Source: Lewinellaceae bacterium (GTDB lineage: Bacteria; Bacteroidota; Bacteroidia; Chitinophagales; Saprospiraceae). From it: DNA of 32,961 nucleotides. The translations under genes were made by a program, and so were the position numbers. Below the pieces are notes generated by a model. It saw only the letters and a program-made list of their open reading frames with translations. It was not told where the DNA came from and ran no database searches. The stretch spans positions 1 through 32,961 of the forward strand of contig JAHELJ010000040.1 of assembly GCA_024644235.1 (NCBI GenBank). The letters are read 5' to 3'. Shown in pieces: positions 16,401 through 24,127 of the stretch. Position 1 is the first letter of the stretch, and each line of letters begins with the position of its first letter.

Positions 16401-17789
16401 TTAGATCAATTCTCGTACATCTACTATTTTTCCTTCGATCGCTGAAGCTGCGGCCATCAGTGGACTGGCCAAGATAGTACGCGCTCCCGGACCCTGTCGT
16501 CCTTCATAATTTCTATTGGAGGTAGAAACACAATATTTCCCGGCAGGAATTTTGTCTTCATTCATACCCAGACAAGCCGAACACCCTGCCTCCCTGAAAT
16601 CAAATCCGGCATCGGTGAGAATTTTATCCAATCCTTCCTTTACGGCCTGAGCTCGTACCTGCTGTGATCCGGGCACTACCATAGCGGTGATTGTCGGGGC
16701 TATCTGCTTGCCTTTTACATAAGAGGCTACCAGTCGAAGATCTTCGATGCGGGAGTTTGTACAACTACCTATGAAGACATGACTGATCGGGTGACCAACT
16801 AGCTTATCCCCAGCCTTTAAGCCCATATAGTTTAATGCCTTGTTGAACGAATCCGATCCATTCTCAGCTGGCTTGGGAATACTCCCTTGTATGCCCATGC
16901 CCATACCCGGATTGGTTCCATAAGTAACCATGGGCTCGATGTCGTTTGCCCTAAAGTTCAGTTCTCTATCAAATACAGCATCCTCATCGGAATATAATGT
17001 TTGCCAGTAACCGAGTGCATTGTCCCAATCTTGGCCTTTCGGAGCCTGCTCACGATCTTTCACATATTCAAAGGTTGTTTGGTCAGGTGCGATCATGCCA
17101 CCGCGGGCGCCCATCTCAATACTCATATTGCAGACAGTCATCCGACCTTCCATTGACAGCGATCGAATGGCATCGCCAGCATATTCGATGAAGTAGCCCG
17201 TTCCTCCGGCAGCAGTTAGTTTGGATATGATGTGAAGGATGATGTCTTTTGCCAACACACCTTTTTGCAACTCTCCATCCACAGAGATTCGCATCCGCTT
17301 GGGCTTACTAAGCAGGAGACATTGGGTGGCCAGCACTTGCTCCACCTGGCTGGTTCCGATCCCAAAAGCTATAGTTCCAAATGCTCCATGAGTAGAGGTA
17401 TGGCTGTCGCCACAGACAATGGTCATACCGGGTTGGGTGATGCCCAATTCAGGTCCGATGACATGCACGATGCCCTGGTAAGGATGGCCTAACCCATAAA
17501 GCGTGACACCAAATTCCTTGCAATTATCAGTCAGAGTCTTGACTTGCAGTCGTGAAAGCTCTTCTCGGATCGGAAGATGTTGGTCCTTGGTGGGTACATT
17601 ATGATCGGCGGTTGCTACCGTTCTATCCGGTCTTGCCACGGGAATATTCCGGTCGCGTAGGCCCTGAAAAGCCTGAGGTGATGTGACTTCGTGTATCAGA
17701 TGTTTGTCGATGTAAAGTACATCCAATCCCCCTTCAACCTGGTCCACGACGTGTGCATCCCAGATTTTATCAAAAAGTGTTTTCCCCAT
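16401..17789 (-). CDS. leuC: 3-isopropylmalate dehydratase large subunit
   Basis: Catalytic [4Fe-4S] subunit of isopropylmalate isomerase, an aconitase-family enzyme. 462 residues. Motifs: [58 protein letters not shown] and [15 protein letters not shown]; the last two contain the three cluster cysteines. It lies 3 bases after leuA and 2 before leuD in the operon. Confidence 0.97.
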   Translation of the reverse strand: MGKTLFDKIWDAHVVDQVEGGLDVLYIDKHLIHEVTSPQAFQGLRDRNIPVARPDRTVATADHNVPTKDQHLPIREELSRLQVKTLTDNCKEFGVTLYGLGHPYQGIVHVIGPELGITQPGMTIVCGDSHTSTHGAFGTIAFGIGTSQVEQVLATQCLLLSKPKRMRISVDGELQKGVLAKDIILHIISKLTAAGGTGYFIEYAGDAIRSLSMEGRMTVCNMSIEMGARGGMIAPDQTTFEYVKDREQAPKGQDWDNALGYWQTLYSDEDAVFDRELNFRANDIEPMVTYGTNPGMGMGIQGSIPKPAENGSDSFNKALNYMGLKAGDKLVGHPISHVFIGSCTNSRIEDLRLVASYVKGKQIAPTITAMVVPGSQQVRAQAVKEGLDKILTDAGFDFREAGCSACLGMNEDKIPAGKYCVSTSNRNYEGRQGPGARTILASPLMAAASAIEGKIVDVRELI

Positions 17790-17792
17790 GTT

Positions 17793-18983
17793 TTAGTATT
17801 TAACCGAATGTTTTGCGAAGGTACTCAGCAACTCATTCTTATTTTCCCACATTCGGTGCAGATCAGCATCCACAACTTCTTTTTGCTTGTCTGCAACCTC
17901 CAGGAACTCTTGATAAAAAGCATCTAGTTCCAATTTGGTTACATCATAGCCAAGCTCTTTCAAACGGTAGGCCAAGGCAGCCCTGCCGCTTCGTGCAGTA
18001 AGTACGATGGAAGATTTGTCCACACCTACTTCAATTGGGTCTATGATTTCATAAGTCTCCCGCTTTTTGATTACACCATCCTGGTGAATTCCGGAGGAAT
18101 GAGCAAAGGCATTTGAACCCACAATTGCTTTATTAGGTTGTACCGGCATCCCCATCTCTTCGGAAACCATTTGACTGACCTGGTTTAGCAATTGGGTCTT
18201 GATATCGGTATCAAAACCCAAATATGGATGTTGCCTGAGTATCATCACGCATTCCTCCAGAGAAGTATTGCCAGCACGTTCTCCCAGACCATTCATAGTA
18301 CATTCGATTTGACGGGCACCGTTGATCACTCCTTCAATGGAATTTGCCGTAGCCAATCCAAGATCATTGTGACAATGCGTGGATAAAATCGCCGCATCGA
18401 TACCAGTCACGTGCTCCTTTAAGTACTTGATCTTTGCACCGTACTCATGTGGCAGACAATAACCGGTTGTGTCGGGTATGTTCAGCACAGTGGCTCCTAC
18501 TTTCAAGACTTCTTCACAAATCCGGGCTAAAAAATCATTATCGGTCCTGCCGGCATCTTCAGCGTAGAATTCTACATCTTCCACAAACTGCTTTGCATAT
18601 TTGACAGCATGAACGGCCCGCTCTAAGACTTTCTCCCTTGTACTGTTAAATTTGAATTTGATGTGTGAATCTGACGTTCCAATACCAGTATGAATACGGC
18701 AGTACTTGGCGTCCTTGATAGCTTCTGCTGCCGTCTTGATATCTTTTTCGACAGCTCGCGACAGGGCACAGACTTTGGTCTTGGTGAGTGCACGGCTGAT
18801 CTGTTGCACTGACTCAAAATCACCTGGGCTTGAAATCGGAAATCCCGCTTCAATGATATCCACCCCCAGATCTTCCAGGGCATGCGCCAGCTTGAGCTTT
18901 TGTTCCTTATTTAATTTACATCCCGGAACTTGTTCTCCATCACGTAACGTCGTGTCAAAGATGAAGATCTTTGTATGGTCCAT
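17793..18983 (-). CDS. leuA: 2-isopropylmalate synthase, short form
   Basis: First committed step of leucine synthesis: condenses acetyl-CoA with 2-ketoisovalerate. The TIM-barrel catalytic domain is complete: [16 protein letters not shown] at the start, the metal motif [14 protein letters not shown] (about residues 199-212), [18 protein letters not shown] and [14 protein letters not shown]. At 396 residues the protein stops shortly after the linker subdomains ([18 protein letters not shown]), whereas E. coli LeuA has about 523 residues with a C-terminal leucine-binding regulatory domain, which is absent here. Citramalate or homocitrate synthase is a conceivable alternative, but the leuCDB context makes LeuA by far the likeliest. 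It is preceded by a promoter and a Leu-rich leader ORF. Confidence 0.93.
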   Translation of the reverse strand: MDHTKIFIFDTTLRDGEQVPGCKLNKEQKLKLAHALEDLGVDIIEAGFPISSPGDFESVQQISRALTKTKVCALSRAVEKDIKTAAEAIKDAKYCRIHTGIGTSDSHIKFKFNSTREKVLERAVHAVKYAKQFVEDVEFYAEDAGRTDNDFLARICEEVLKVGATVLNIPDTTGYCLPHEYGAKIKYLKEHVTGIDAAILSTHCHNDLGLATANSIEGVINGARQIECTMNGLGERAGNTSLEECVMILRQHPYLGFDTDIKTQLLNQVSQMVSEEMGMPVQPNKAIVGSNAFAHSSGIHQDGVIKKRETYEIIDPIEVGVDKSSIVLTARSGRAALAYRLKELGYDVTKLELDAFYQEFLEVADKQKEVVDADLHRMWENKNELLSTFAKHSVKY

Positions 18984-19008
18984 CAGAATCTATTTACTTT
19001 GGAGAAAT

Positions 19009-19058
19009 CCTCGATCTAAAAATAATACATCAAGGCTTGCCACCGAGGCCTAATTTAA
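19009..19058 (-). promoter_or_regulatory. Candidate attenuator hairpin and U-rich tract before leuA
   Basis: On the minus strand AGGC and GCCT can pair around an 11-base loop, overlapping the end of the leader ORF, and are followed within ten bases by TATTATTTTT. The stem is short, so as a terminator it is weak by eye. Further downstream ATCGAGG (19009-19015) could pair with CCTCGGT of the hairpin loop, giving a competing helix. A folding calculation would decide. Confidence 0.35.
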
Positions 19059-19095
19059 GATTCGGATTACAAAGCAACCGTAGAAGCTTTTGCAT
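19030..19095 (-). CDS. Leucine-rich leader peptide upstream of leuA (candidate leuL-like)
   Basis: A 22-codon ORF (21 residues plus TGA) starting ATG at 19095, about 17 bases after the -7 box, and ending 46 bases before leuA. It begins MQKLLRLLC and continues with three more leucines near the end (…NLKLGLGGKP), so 7 of 21 residues are Leu, including two adjacent pairs at positions 4-5 and 7-8. Ribosome stalling at these codons when leucyl-tRNA is scarce could favour alternative pairing of the downstream RNA and let transcription enter leuACDB. Part of the ORF can form a pause-type hairpin (CAAAAGC with GCTTTG). No ribosome binding site is apparent. Whether the ORF is translated is an inference from composition and position. 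Confidence 0.55.
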   Translation of the reverse strand: MQKLLRLLCNPNLKLGLGGKP

Positions 19096-19111
19096 CTAAG
19101 TCGCTGATTAT

Positions 19112-19139
19112 CAAAGATAAGAAATTTAGATAGTTACAA
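19112..19139 (-). promoter_or_regulatory. Promoter of the leuACDB operon
   Basis: On the minus strand TTG (19137-19139), a 17-base spacer and TATCTTTG (19112-19119) match the Bacteroidota consensus. The expected start near 19105 leaves a leader of about 120 bases before leuA. The -33 element coincides with the start codon of the divergent gene at 19139. Confidence 0.6.
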
Positions 19140-20710
19140 TGGCCACTCAGAAAACAGATTATCTGGTCCAATTGATAAACTCCCTTACAAAGGCGGAGAA
19201 GAGAAGTTTCAGGCTTTTTGTGATGAGGAATCAGGCCTCTGATGACATTCTCTTTCTGAAATTGTTTGATGAGATCAGTCGTACCAAGACTTTTGACGAG
19301 CAGTCCATTCTTGAGCGCATTCCGGCAATTAAAAAGAGGCAATTGTCAAACCTGAAAGCTCACCTGTACAAGCAACTTTTGATCGGGCTACGTATGGTGA
19401 GTAGAAACAATACCCCTGAGATTGACATCCGCGAGCGGATTGATTATGCCAGAGTGCTATACGATAAAGGGCTATATCGTCAGGCCCTTGACATTCTAAG
19501 CAAGGCCAAGACCATCTCTCTCAAACTCAGACAATACGTCCTGGTCCTCAACATTCTTGAATTTGAAAGATTCATCGAATCTCAATACATCACTCGAAGC
19601 ATCGAAAGTAGAGCAGAGGAGCTAAAGAAACAGATTATTCAACTAACCAGGAAAATCGAGAGCATTCAGACATTTAGCAATCTATCTCTACAGCTCTATG
19701 GTCTCTATCTCAATGTTGGTCACGTTAGAGATGAGCATGATCGTCGCTACCTGCATGATTTCTTTGAGTCCAATCTACCGGAGTATAAGATTGAGGAGCT
19801 TGGCTTCTACGAAAAGTTATACCTGTATCAGGCATTCGGATGGTATCACTACATGGAGCAGGACTTTGCTAATTATTATAAGTATTGCATGCGATGGTAC
19901 GAACTATTTAAGGAGTATCCGGAGATGATTGAATTAGAGACGGCATTGTATCTCAAAGCGATGCATAACTTGCTCAACGCACTTTACATGTCGTTTCGAG
20001 ATGAGAGATTTCTTGAACTGCTATCCGTGCTCGAGACCGTGCCTGACCGAGGCCTTCTACAAACCAGAAATGATGAGGGTTTACACCAATTGTACTGGTA
20101 CATAAATATGATAAACAAGCACTTTCTTACTGGTTCATTTACGAATGGATTGGAGCAGATGCCAGCATTGGTCAAACTACTGGAGGCGAATCCATACAAT
20201 TGGGATAAGCATCGCATACTGGTATTCTACTACAAGATTGCTTGCATGTATTTTGGTAGCAGCGACTGGGATACCTCTATTACCTATTTAAATAAGATCA
20301 TCAATGCTAAGTCTCCTGATTTTCGCGGTGATATTCAATCTTTTGCCCGAATCCTCAACCTGATTTCTCATTACGAATTAGGCAATCGAGTCCTGCTCGA
20401 ATATCAGGTCAAGTCGGTCTACCGGTATTTGGCTAAAATGAGTGAACTCCAGGAGGTCCAAAATGAGATTTTTCGCTTCCTGCGGAAGGTGCCTCGTATG
20501 TCAGAATACGAAGTGAAAGATCGATTTACCGATCTGCACGACAAACTGGTGAAACTTCGCGACTCAGATTACGAAAGGAGAGCATTTTTGTATCTGGATA
20601 TCATTTCATGGCTCGAAAGCAAGATGTATTCAAAATCTGTGGAATCTATTATACGGGCAAAATACGAGCAGCGGAGAGCTAAAAGCATTGATCAATCGGT
20701 CAAACTGTGA
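19139..20710 (+). CDS. Uncharacterised helical protein, paralogue B
   Basis: A 523-residue soluble, mostly helical protein, a full-length paralogue of the protein at 13150-14688. Shared blocks in the same order: LINSLTKAEKRSFRLF (residues 12-27), RQLSNLKAHLYKQLL (about 67-81), RERIDYARVLYDKGLYRQAL, LEFERFIESQYITRSI, LYGLYLNVGHVRDE, FYEKLYLYQAFGWYHY, KHRILVFYYKIACMYFG, TYLNKIINAKSPDFRGDIQ and YERRAFLYLDIISWLESKM. TPR-like helix pairs are likely; no catalytic motif is seen. It is divergent from leuA, with only 155 bases between them containing the leu promoter and leader ORF, and converges with the 20718-21584 gene after 7 bases. No promoter box was found for it. Confidence 0.85.
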   Translation: MATQKTDYLVQLINSLTKAEKRSFRLFVMRNQASDDILFLKLFDEISRTKTFDEQSILERIPAIKKRQLSNLKAHLYKQLLIGLRMVSRNNTPEIDIRERIDYARVLYDKGLYRQALDILSKAKTISLKLRQYVLVLNILEFERFIESQYITRSIESRAEELKKQIIQLTRKIESIQTFSNLSLQLYGLYLNVGHVRDEHDRRYLHDFFESNLPEYKIEELGFYEKLYLYQAFGWYHYMEQDFANYYKYCMRWYELFKEYPEMIELETALYLKAMHNLLNALYMSFRDERFLELLSVLETVPDRGLLQTRNDEGLHQLYWYINMINKHFLTGSFTNGLEQMPALVKLLEANPYNWDKHRILVFYYKIACMYFGSSDWDTSITYLNKIINAKSPDFRGDIQSFARILNLISHYELGNRVLLEYQVKSVYRYLAKMSELQEVQNEIFRFLRKVPRMSEYEVKDRFTDLHDKLVKLRDSDYERRAFLYLDIISWLESKMYSKSVESIIRAKYEQRRAKSIDQSVKL

Positions 20711-20717
20711 CAAGTAC

Positions 20718-21584
20718 TTAGGTAGTCTGACCGGCAAACACCACTTGGGCCAATTCAAGGGAATTCCTGAGTTCAATTGACGAAATGCCTAGCTTCGGAG
20801 TCTTCTCTTCAAAGTAACGGATTAGGTTCTCAGTTGGCATATTTCCGGTCAGTTCATCCTTTGCCATCGGGCAGCCTCCAAATCCTTTGAGAGCGCCATC
20901 AAATCGCAGGCAACCACTGTCGTATGCAGCTTCGATCTTCTCAATCCATGTGGACGGAGTGGTATGCAAATGTGCCCCAAATTCGACATCCGGATAGGGA
21001 GGAATCAGGTTGGAAAATAGATAGCGAATGCTGTCGGGGGTCGACACTCCAATGGTATCAGAGAGCGCCATGATCTTTACTTCCATATCAGCAAGAACAT
21101 CGACCCACTTTTGGACCGTTTCGACATTCCAGAGATCTCCGTAAGGATTTCCAAATCCCATAGACAAATAGACCACCAGATTTTTGCCTTTCGAAATACA
21201 AATCTCCTGGATCTGCTGCACCCTTTCAAGAGATTCTTGAATCGTTGCATTGGTATTTCGAAGTTGAAACGTTTCTGATACTGAAAAAGGAAAACCCAGC
21301 AGATCTATCTCATGGTGTTCCACAGCATCGGATGCACCTCGCTTATTTGCAACTATCGCCAATAACTTCGTATCGCTACCGGTTCGATCCAAGCGGGCTA
21401 ACACCTCTGCGGTATCGCGCATCTGCGGAATAGCTTTGGGCGATACAAAACTCCCAAAATCCAGGGTGTGAAATCCAACCTTAAGCAGTTGGTTAAGGTA
21501 CTTTGCTTTTAGGTCAGTCGGAATGAAAGCTTTAATGCCCTGCATTGCATCTCTTGGACATTCGATCAGCTTGATGGTCTTCAT
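20718..21584 (-). CDS. Hydroxymethylglutaryl-CoA lyase family enzyme
   Basis: A 288-residue DRE-TIM metallolyase. ECPRDAMQGIKAFIP at the N-terminus corresponds to the PRDGLQ motif holding the catalytic Arg and Asp; HLHTTPSTW supplies the metal-binding His-x-His; and FDGALKGFGGCPMAKDELTGN carries the GGCP motif with the catalytic Cys of HMG-CoA lyases (split for reading: FDGALKGFGGCP, MAKDELTGN). HMG-CoA lyase cleaves HMG-CoA to acetoacetate and acetyl-CoA in leucine breakdown. The first motif is less typical (AMQ instead of GLQ), so a related substrate cannot be excluded. Its nearness to the leucine synthesis operon may be accidental, since it is a separate transcription unit. Confidence 0.85.
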   Translation of the reverse strand: MKTIKLIECPRDAMQGIKAFIPTDLKAKYLNQLLKVGFHTLDFGSFVSPKAIPQMRDTAEVLARLDRTGSDTKLLAIVANKRGASDAVEHHEIDLLGFPFSVSETFQLRNTNATIQESLERVQQIQEICISKGKNLVVYLSMGFGNPYGDLWNVETVQKWVDVLADMEVKIMALSDTIGVSTPDSIRYLFSNLIPPYPDVEFGAHLHTTPSTWIEKIEAAYDSGCLRFDGALKGFGGCPMAKDELTGNMPTENLIRYFEEKTPKLGISSIELRNSLELAQVVFAGQTT

Positions 21585-21688
21585 TCAGATCTATTTGTAT
21601 AAAGATAAGAATGCGTCAAGACAGTACGATATCGATGGTTTCATCCGCGAAGAGTTTTGCAATTCGCAAATACATTCTACCTTGCGGG

Positions 21689-21895
21689 ATGACCAGAAAG
21701 GACGTCATCACTATTGTTGGATTCCTTCTCTTTATTCTTGGATTTACGGCTATAACTCTAAGTCTGGTTGGAATCAAATGGTCATTCTTGGCCTGGATGG
21801 ATCGCATCAGTACCTTGTTTGGTTTTGTTGCTAAGATCCTGATGATTATAGCAGGTATCGTCATGGTTGCAATGACGAGAATGAAACAGGATTGA
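21689..21895 (+). CDS. Small two-helix membrane protein, unknown function
   Basis: The ATG at 21689 gives 68 residues: MTRKDVITIVGFLLFILGF opens the first membrane segment and FGFVAKILMIIAGIVMVAM forms the second, with KIWSF-like polar residues and a short KQD tail. I prefer this start over the ATG at 21611 because the extra 26 residues are polar, Cys-containing and unlike a membrane protein, and because GCGGG precedes the later ATG. Small proteins of this shape are common in Bacteroidota and uncharacterised. It stands alone between the HMG-CoA lyase and peroxidase genes. Confidence 0.6.
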   Translation: MTRKDVITIVGFLLFILGFTAITLSLVGIKWSFLAWMDRISTLFGFVAKILMIIAGIVMVAMTRMKQD

Positions 21896-21914
21896 CTCTA
21901 TGTGGATGAGAAAG

Positions 21915-23822
21915 TTAGCGTTTAAACACCTTGATGGTGTTCTGACGATGTCCTAGAGTGATCTGCAGGTTATAAATGCCACGTGGTAAACCTGAATTCA
22001 GGCTAAGGCTGATCGTGTTTATACCCTTATATAGATGCACCGGCTCCTGATTCACAATTTGACCGAGTAGATCGGTTGTAAAGAGATTAGCGGTACCTTC
22101 CTCAAAGGAAAATATGGTGATATCATAGTCACTTTCGATCGGATTGGGATAGACGAGAAGTTCCAGGTGTCTCTCCCGAATATCGACGGTTCTGCAGGTA
22201 CGTATCATACGGAACACATTATCCTGCAAAGCCTCAAGATTGGTATTTCTTCTCACCACGTCTGCCATAGTCGTGTTGCGGATCATCTCTTTTTCCTCTT
22301 GAGAGAGTTCTGGATCGCGAGGGTAATAGAAATTGTCCCCATCTCGTAAGACCTGAAATTGGTCTTTCAAAATAGTCATTACGGTTTCACCGAAGAGGGC
22401 ACCAGGCATATGCTTCTCAGCCAACATACCCACCCAGGCGTCAATGTTATCGACTGATCCATATAGCTCTTCCATTGTTTTACCGTCTTCTGGATTGTCA
22501 AAATTTTCCTGAAAACTCCTGATCCGGCCAAGGCCCAGCGATTCCCGGATGGTGTTGTAGTCTGCCAATCCTCGCTCTCGTCCGCGGTTGATATTAATCG
22601 CTGCCAGGTCCATACCCATGCCGCTGCCGGGAGGACCGAAAAGAAAGTTTCTCACATCATCGACCACCCGGCAATCCAATTCTTGCTGAATCTGTGCACT
22701 CATACCCTTGAATAAGGGATCCAGACCGCTAGTCAGTACGAGTGACGGATTGAAAAATGCCTGACGCAATGTCATATTACCTGAAGGCATTGTCTCACAA
22801 CCATCGTCCATTCGCAAAATATCTTTGCTTAACAATGAGTGTCCAAATCGATAAGCAGCCGCTGAGAATACATTCGAAATATTGGGATCTACGTCATTCT
22901 TGTATCCACTGTACGGATCAAGCGTGACACCCATCGTGGGCAACCATTCTTCGTAGGTGATGGCCTGAATAATCCCACCAACAATTTTACGGGCTCTCTG
23001 ATAGAGTTCTTCATCTGTCCATTCTGGGTGAGTTAACTTCAGCTGCTCACATAGTCGATTATGCTCGCGAACGAAGAGAGTGTGTATGGCAGTGAGAAGG
23101 ACATTTTCATTAGCCCTGACGTCTCCCGCCACAAACCATCTTTTGTTGCTTACAATTGGATTGGCCATGTGAGGAGCATTTTCATCGATGATTCCCTCCA
23201 ACTCACCGTTTAAGGTATTAAATGGCAACAAATCACCCGTCGACGTTTTCAGTTTTCCATCAGTGAATAGCCTTAACCAATCAGCTCTTTCCTGATCAGA
23301 ACCGTACACAGCGCTACCGTCAATAAATGCACTAATGGCGTTAGTATACTGTCTGGGATTGTCGGTGCTGGTACCCGTACCTTCCATGGGTAGTGAGCGC
23401 ATCATCGGTATGATGGTGGGAGTTTGACACAAAGGGTCAAAAACCGGATCACAGGGCGGGACCATTACAAAAGCAGGTTCTATCTCGCTGTCATCTATTA
23501 GGGTGATATCATGGTCAATAAACTGACCGAAGACCCATATATAATCGCTCAACTCATGCTGGTCATATATGTATCCAGACTGAGCAAAAACAGTATTGCT
23601 AATTTGTCTTGGATTAGGTCTGTTCACGCCATTTGGTGCAGAAATACTATCAGCAAAGGCTAGGGGAGTGACTTGGCGTAAAGGTGACCCAACAGTACCA
23701 AAAAGGGGAAACTGTTCGTTATTCCCATAGCCATCATAAGATCTGATCTGGCCATCCAGCGGTGTGGATGCCAGGCCAAATAAAATTAATATGCACCAAA
23801 TTGGGTAGCGGTTCACGTCCAT
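21915..23822 (-). CDS. Animal-type heme peroxidase with T9SS sorting domain
   Basis: A 635-residue secreted peroxidase of the peroxidasin/myeloperoxidase (animal heme peroxidase) superfamily. Residues 1-24 are a signal peptide (IWCILILFGLAST). The distal heme motif is WVFGQFIDHDIT with Asp103 and His104; the proximal region is AAAYRFGHSLL (about residue 325); and INRGRERGLADYNTIRESLG (about 405-425) is the family's RGR-GL-YN motif. The last 80 residues, from LLVYPNPIESDYDITIFSF to IKVFKR, are a type A T9SS C-terminal sorting domain, so the enzyme is expected on or outside the cell surface. Such peroxidases oxidise halides or organic substrates with hydrogen peroxide; the actual substrate is unknown. 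Monocistronic, with an A+T-rich 305 bp upstream region. Confidence 0.93.
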   Translation of the reverse strand: MDVNRYPIWCILILFGLASTPLDGQIRSYDGYGNNEQFPLFGTVGSPLRQVTPLAFADSISAPNGVNRPNPRQISNTVFAQSGYIYDQHELSDYIWVFGQFIDHDITLIDDSEIEPAFVMVPPCDPVFDPLCQTPTIIPMMRSLPMEGTGTSTDNPRQYTNAISAFIDGSAVYGSDQERADWLRLFTDGKLKTSTGDLLPFNTLNGELEGIIDENAPHMANPIVSNKRWFVAGDVRANENVLLTAIHTLFVREHNRLCEQLKLTHPEWTDEELYQRARKIVGGIIQAITYEEWLPTMGVTLDPYSGYKNDVDPNISNVFSAAAYRFGHSLLSKDILRMDDGCETMPSGNMTLRQAFFNPSLVLTSGLDPLFKGMSAQIQQELDCRVVDDVRNFLFGPPGSGMGMDLAAININRGRERGLADYNTIRESLGLGRIRSFQENFDNPEDGKTMEELYGSVDNIDAWVGMLAEKHMPGALFGETVMTILKDQFQVLRDGDNFYYPRDPELSQEEKEMIRNTTMADVVRRNTNLEALQDNVFRMIRTCRTVDIRERHLELLVYPNPIESDYDITIFSFEEGTANLFTTDLLGQIVNQEPVHLYKGINTISLSLNSGLPRGIYNLQITLGHRQNTIKVFKR

Positions 23823-24127
23823 TGGGCCAACTCATTTTGGGTCTTGAAACGTCACAAATATGACGCCCTCTACTTTCCTTCCTTTAAGTACAAAAGTTCT
23901 CTCCAAGAGTTATTATCCACAACTCTCATACCTAAAAGTAAATCATTTTTTCCTATGAGATTGTCAATTACATATGACAACAATTAATATATAACAAACA
24001 ATCTATATATGTACCACTCAAATTAAAGGTAAATAACACAAGATGAATTACTTACGAAAATTAATTCAAGCAACAGTGTAGTCTTCGTTCAGCTAATTTA
24101 GACTCAGTCTAAATTAATAAAAATTGT
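23823..24127. other. A+T-rich 305 bp intergenic region with inverted repeats and a DnaA-box match
   Basis: The region separates the peroxidase start from the lpdA stop. It contains TTATCCACA (23913-23921), an exact match to the DnaA box consensus; an inverted repeat TTGTCA/TGACAA (23961-23980); a strongly A+T-rich stretch from about 23935 to 24070; and a 23 bp perfect palindrome (24094-24116). No gene and no TAnnTTTG box toward the peroxidase were found. Confidence 0.6.
24094..24116. repeat. Perfect 23 bp palindrome downstream of lpdA
   Basis: Arms TAATTTAGACT (24094-24104) and AGTCTAAATTA (24106-24116) pair perfectly around a single C at 24105. It begins 12 bases beyond the lpdA stop. On the minus strand no T run follows, so it is not a standard terminator in the lpdA direction; the single-base centre fits a protein-binding site or an mRNA end-protecting stem better. 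Confidence 0.6.

Noticed and set aside
17691-17927. 78-codon plus-strand frame over the leuC/leuA junction
   Set aside because: Antisense to two essential pathway genes that are conserved on the minus strand; no features.
18984-19105. T-box or other known riboswitch in the leuA leader
   Set aside because: The leader is only about 120 bases and I find no T-box sequence (AGGGTGGNACCGCG-like) or other known riboswitch core.
19067-19342. 91-codon minus-strand open frame over the leu promoter and the start of paralogue B
   Set aside because: It is antisense to a long conserved protein and in a different frame from the Leu-rich leader; composition is unremarkable.
20718-21584. HMG-CoA lyase-like gene as part of leucine biosynthesis
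   Set aside because: It is separated from the leu operon by a convergently oriented gene and its known reaction belongs to leucine breakdown, so a shared pathway or operon is not supported.
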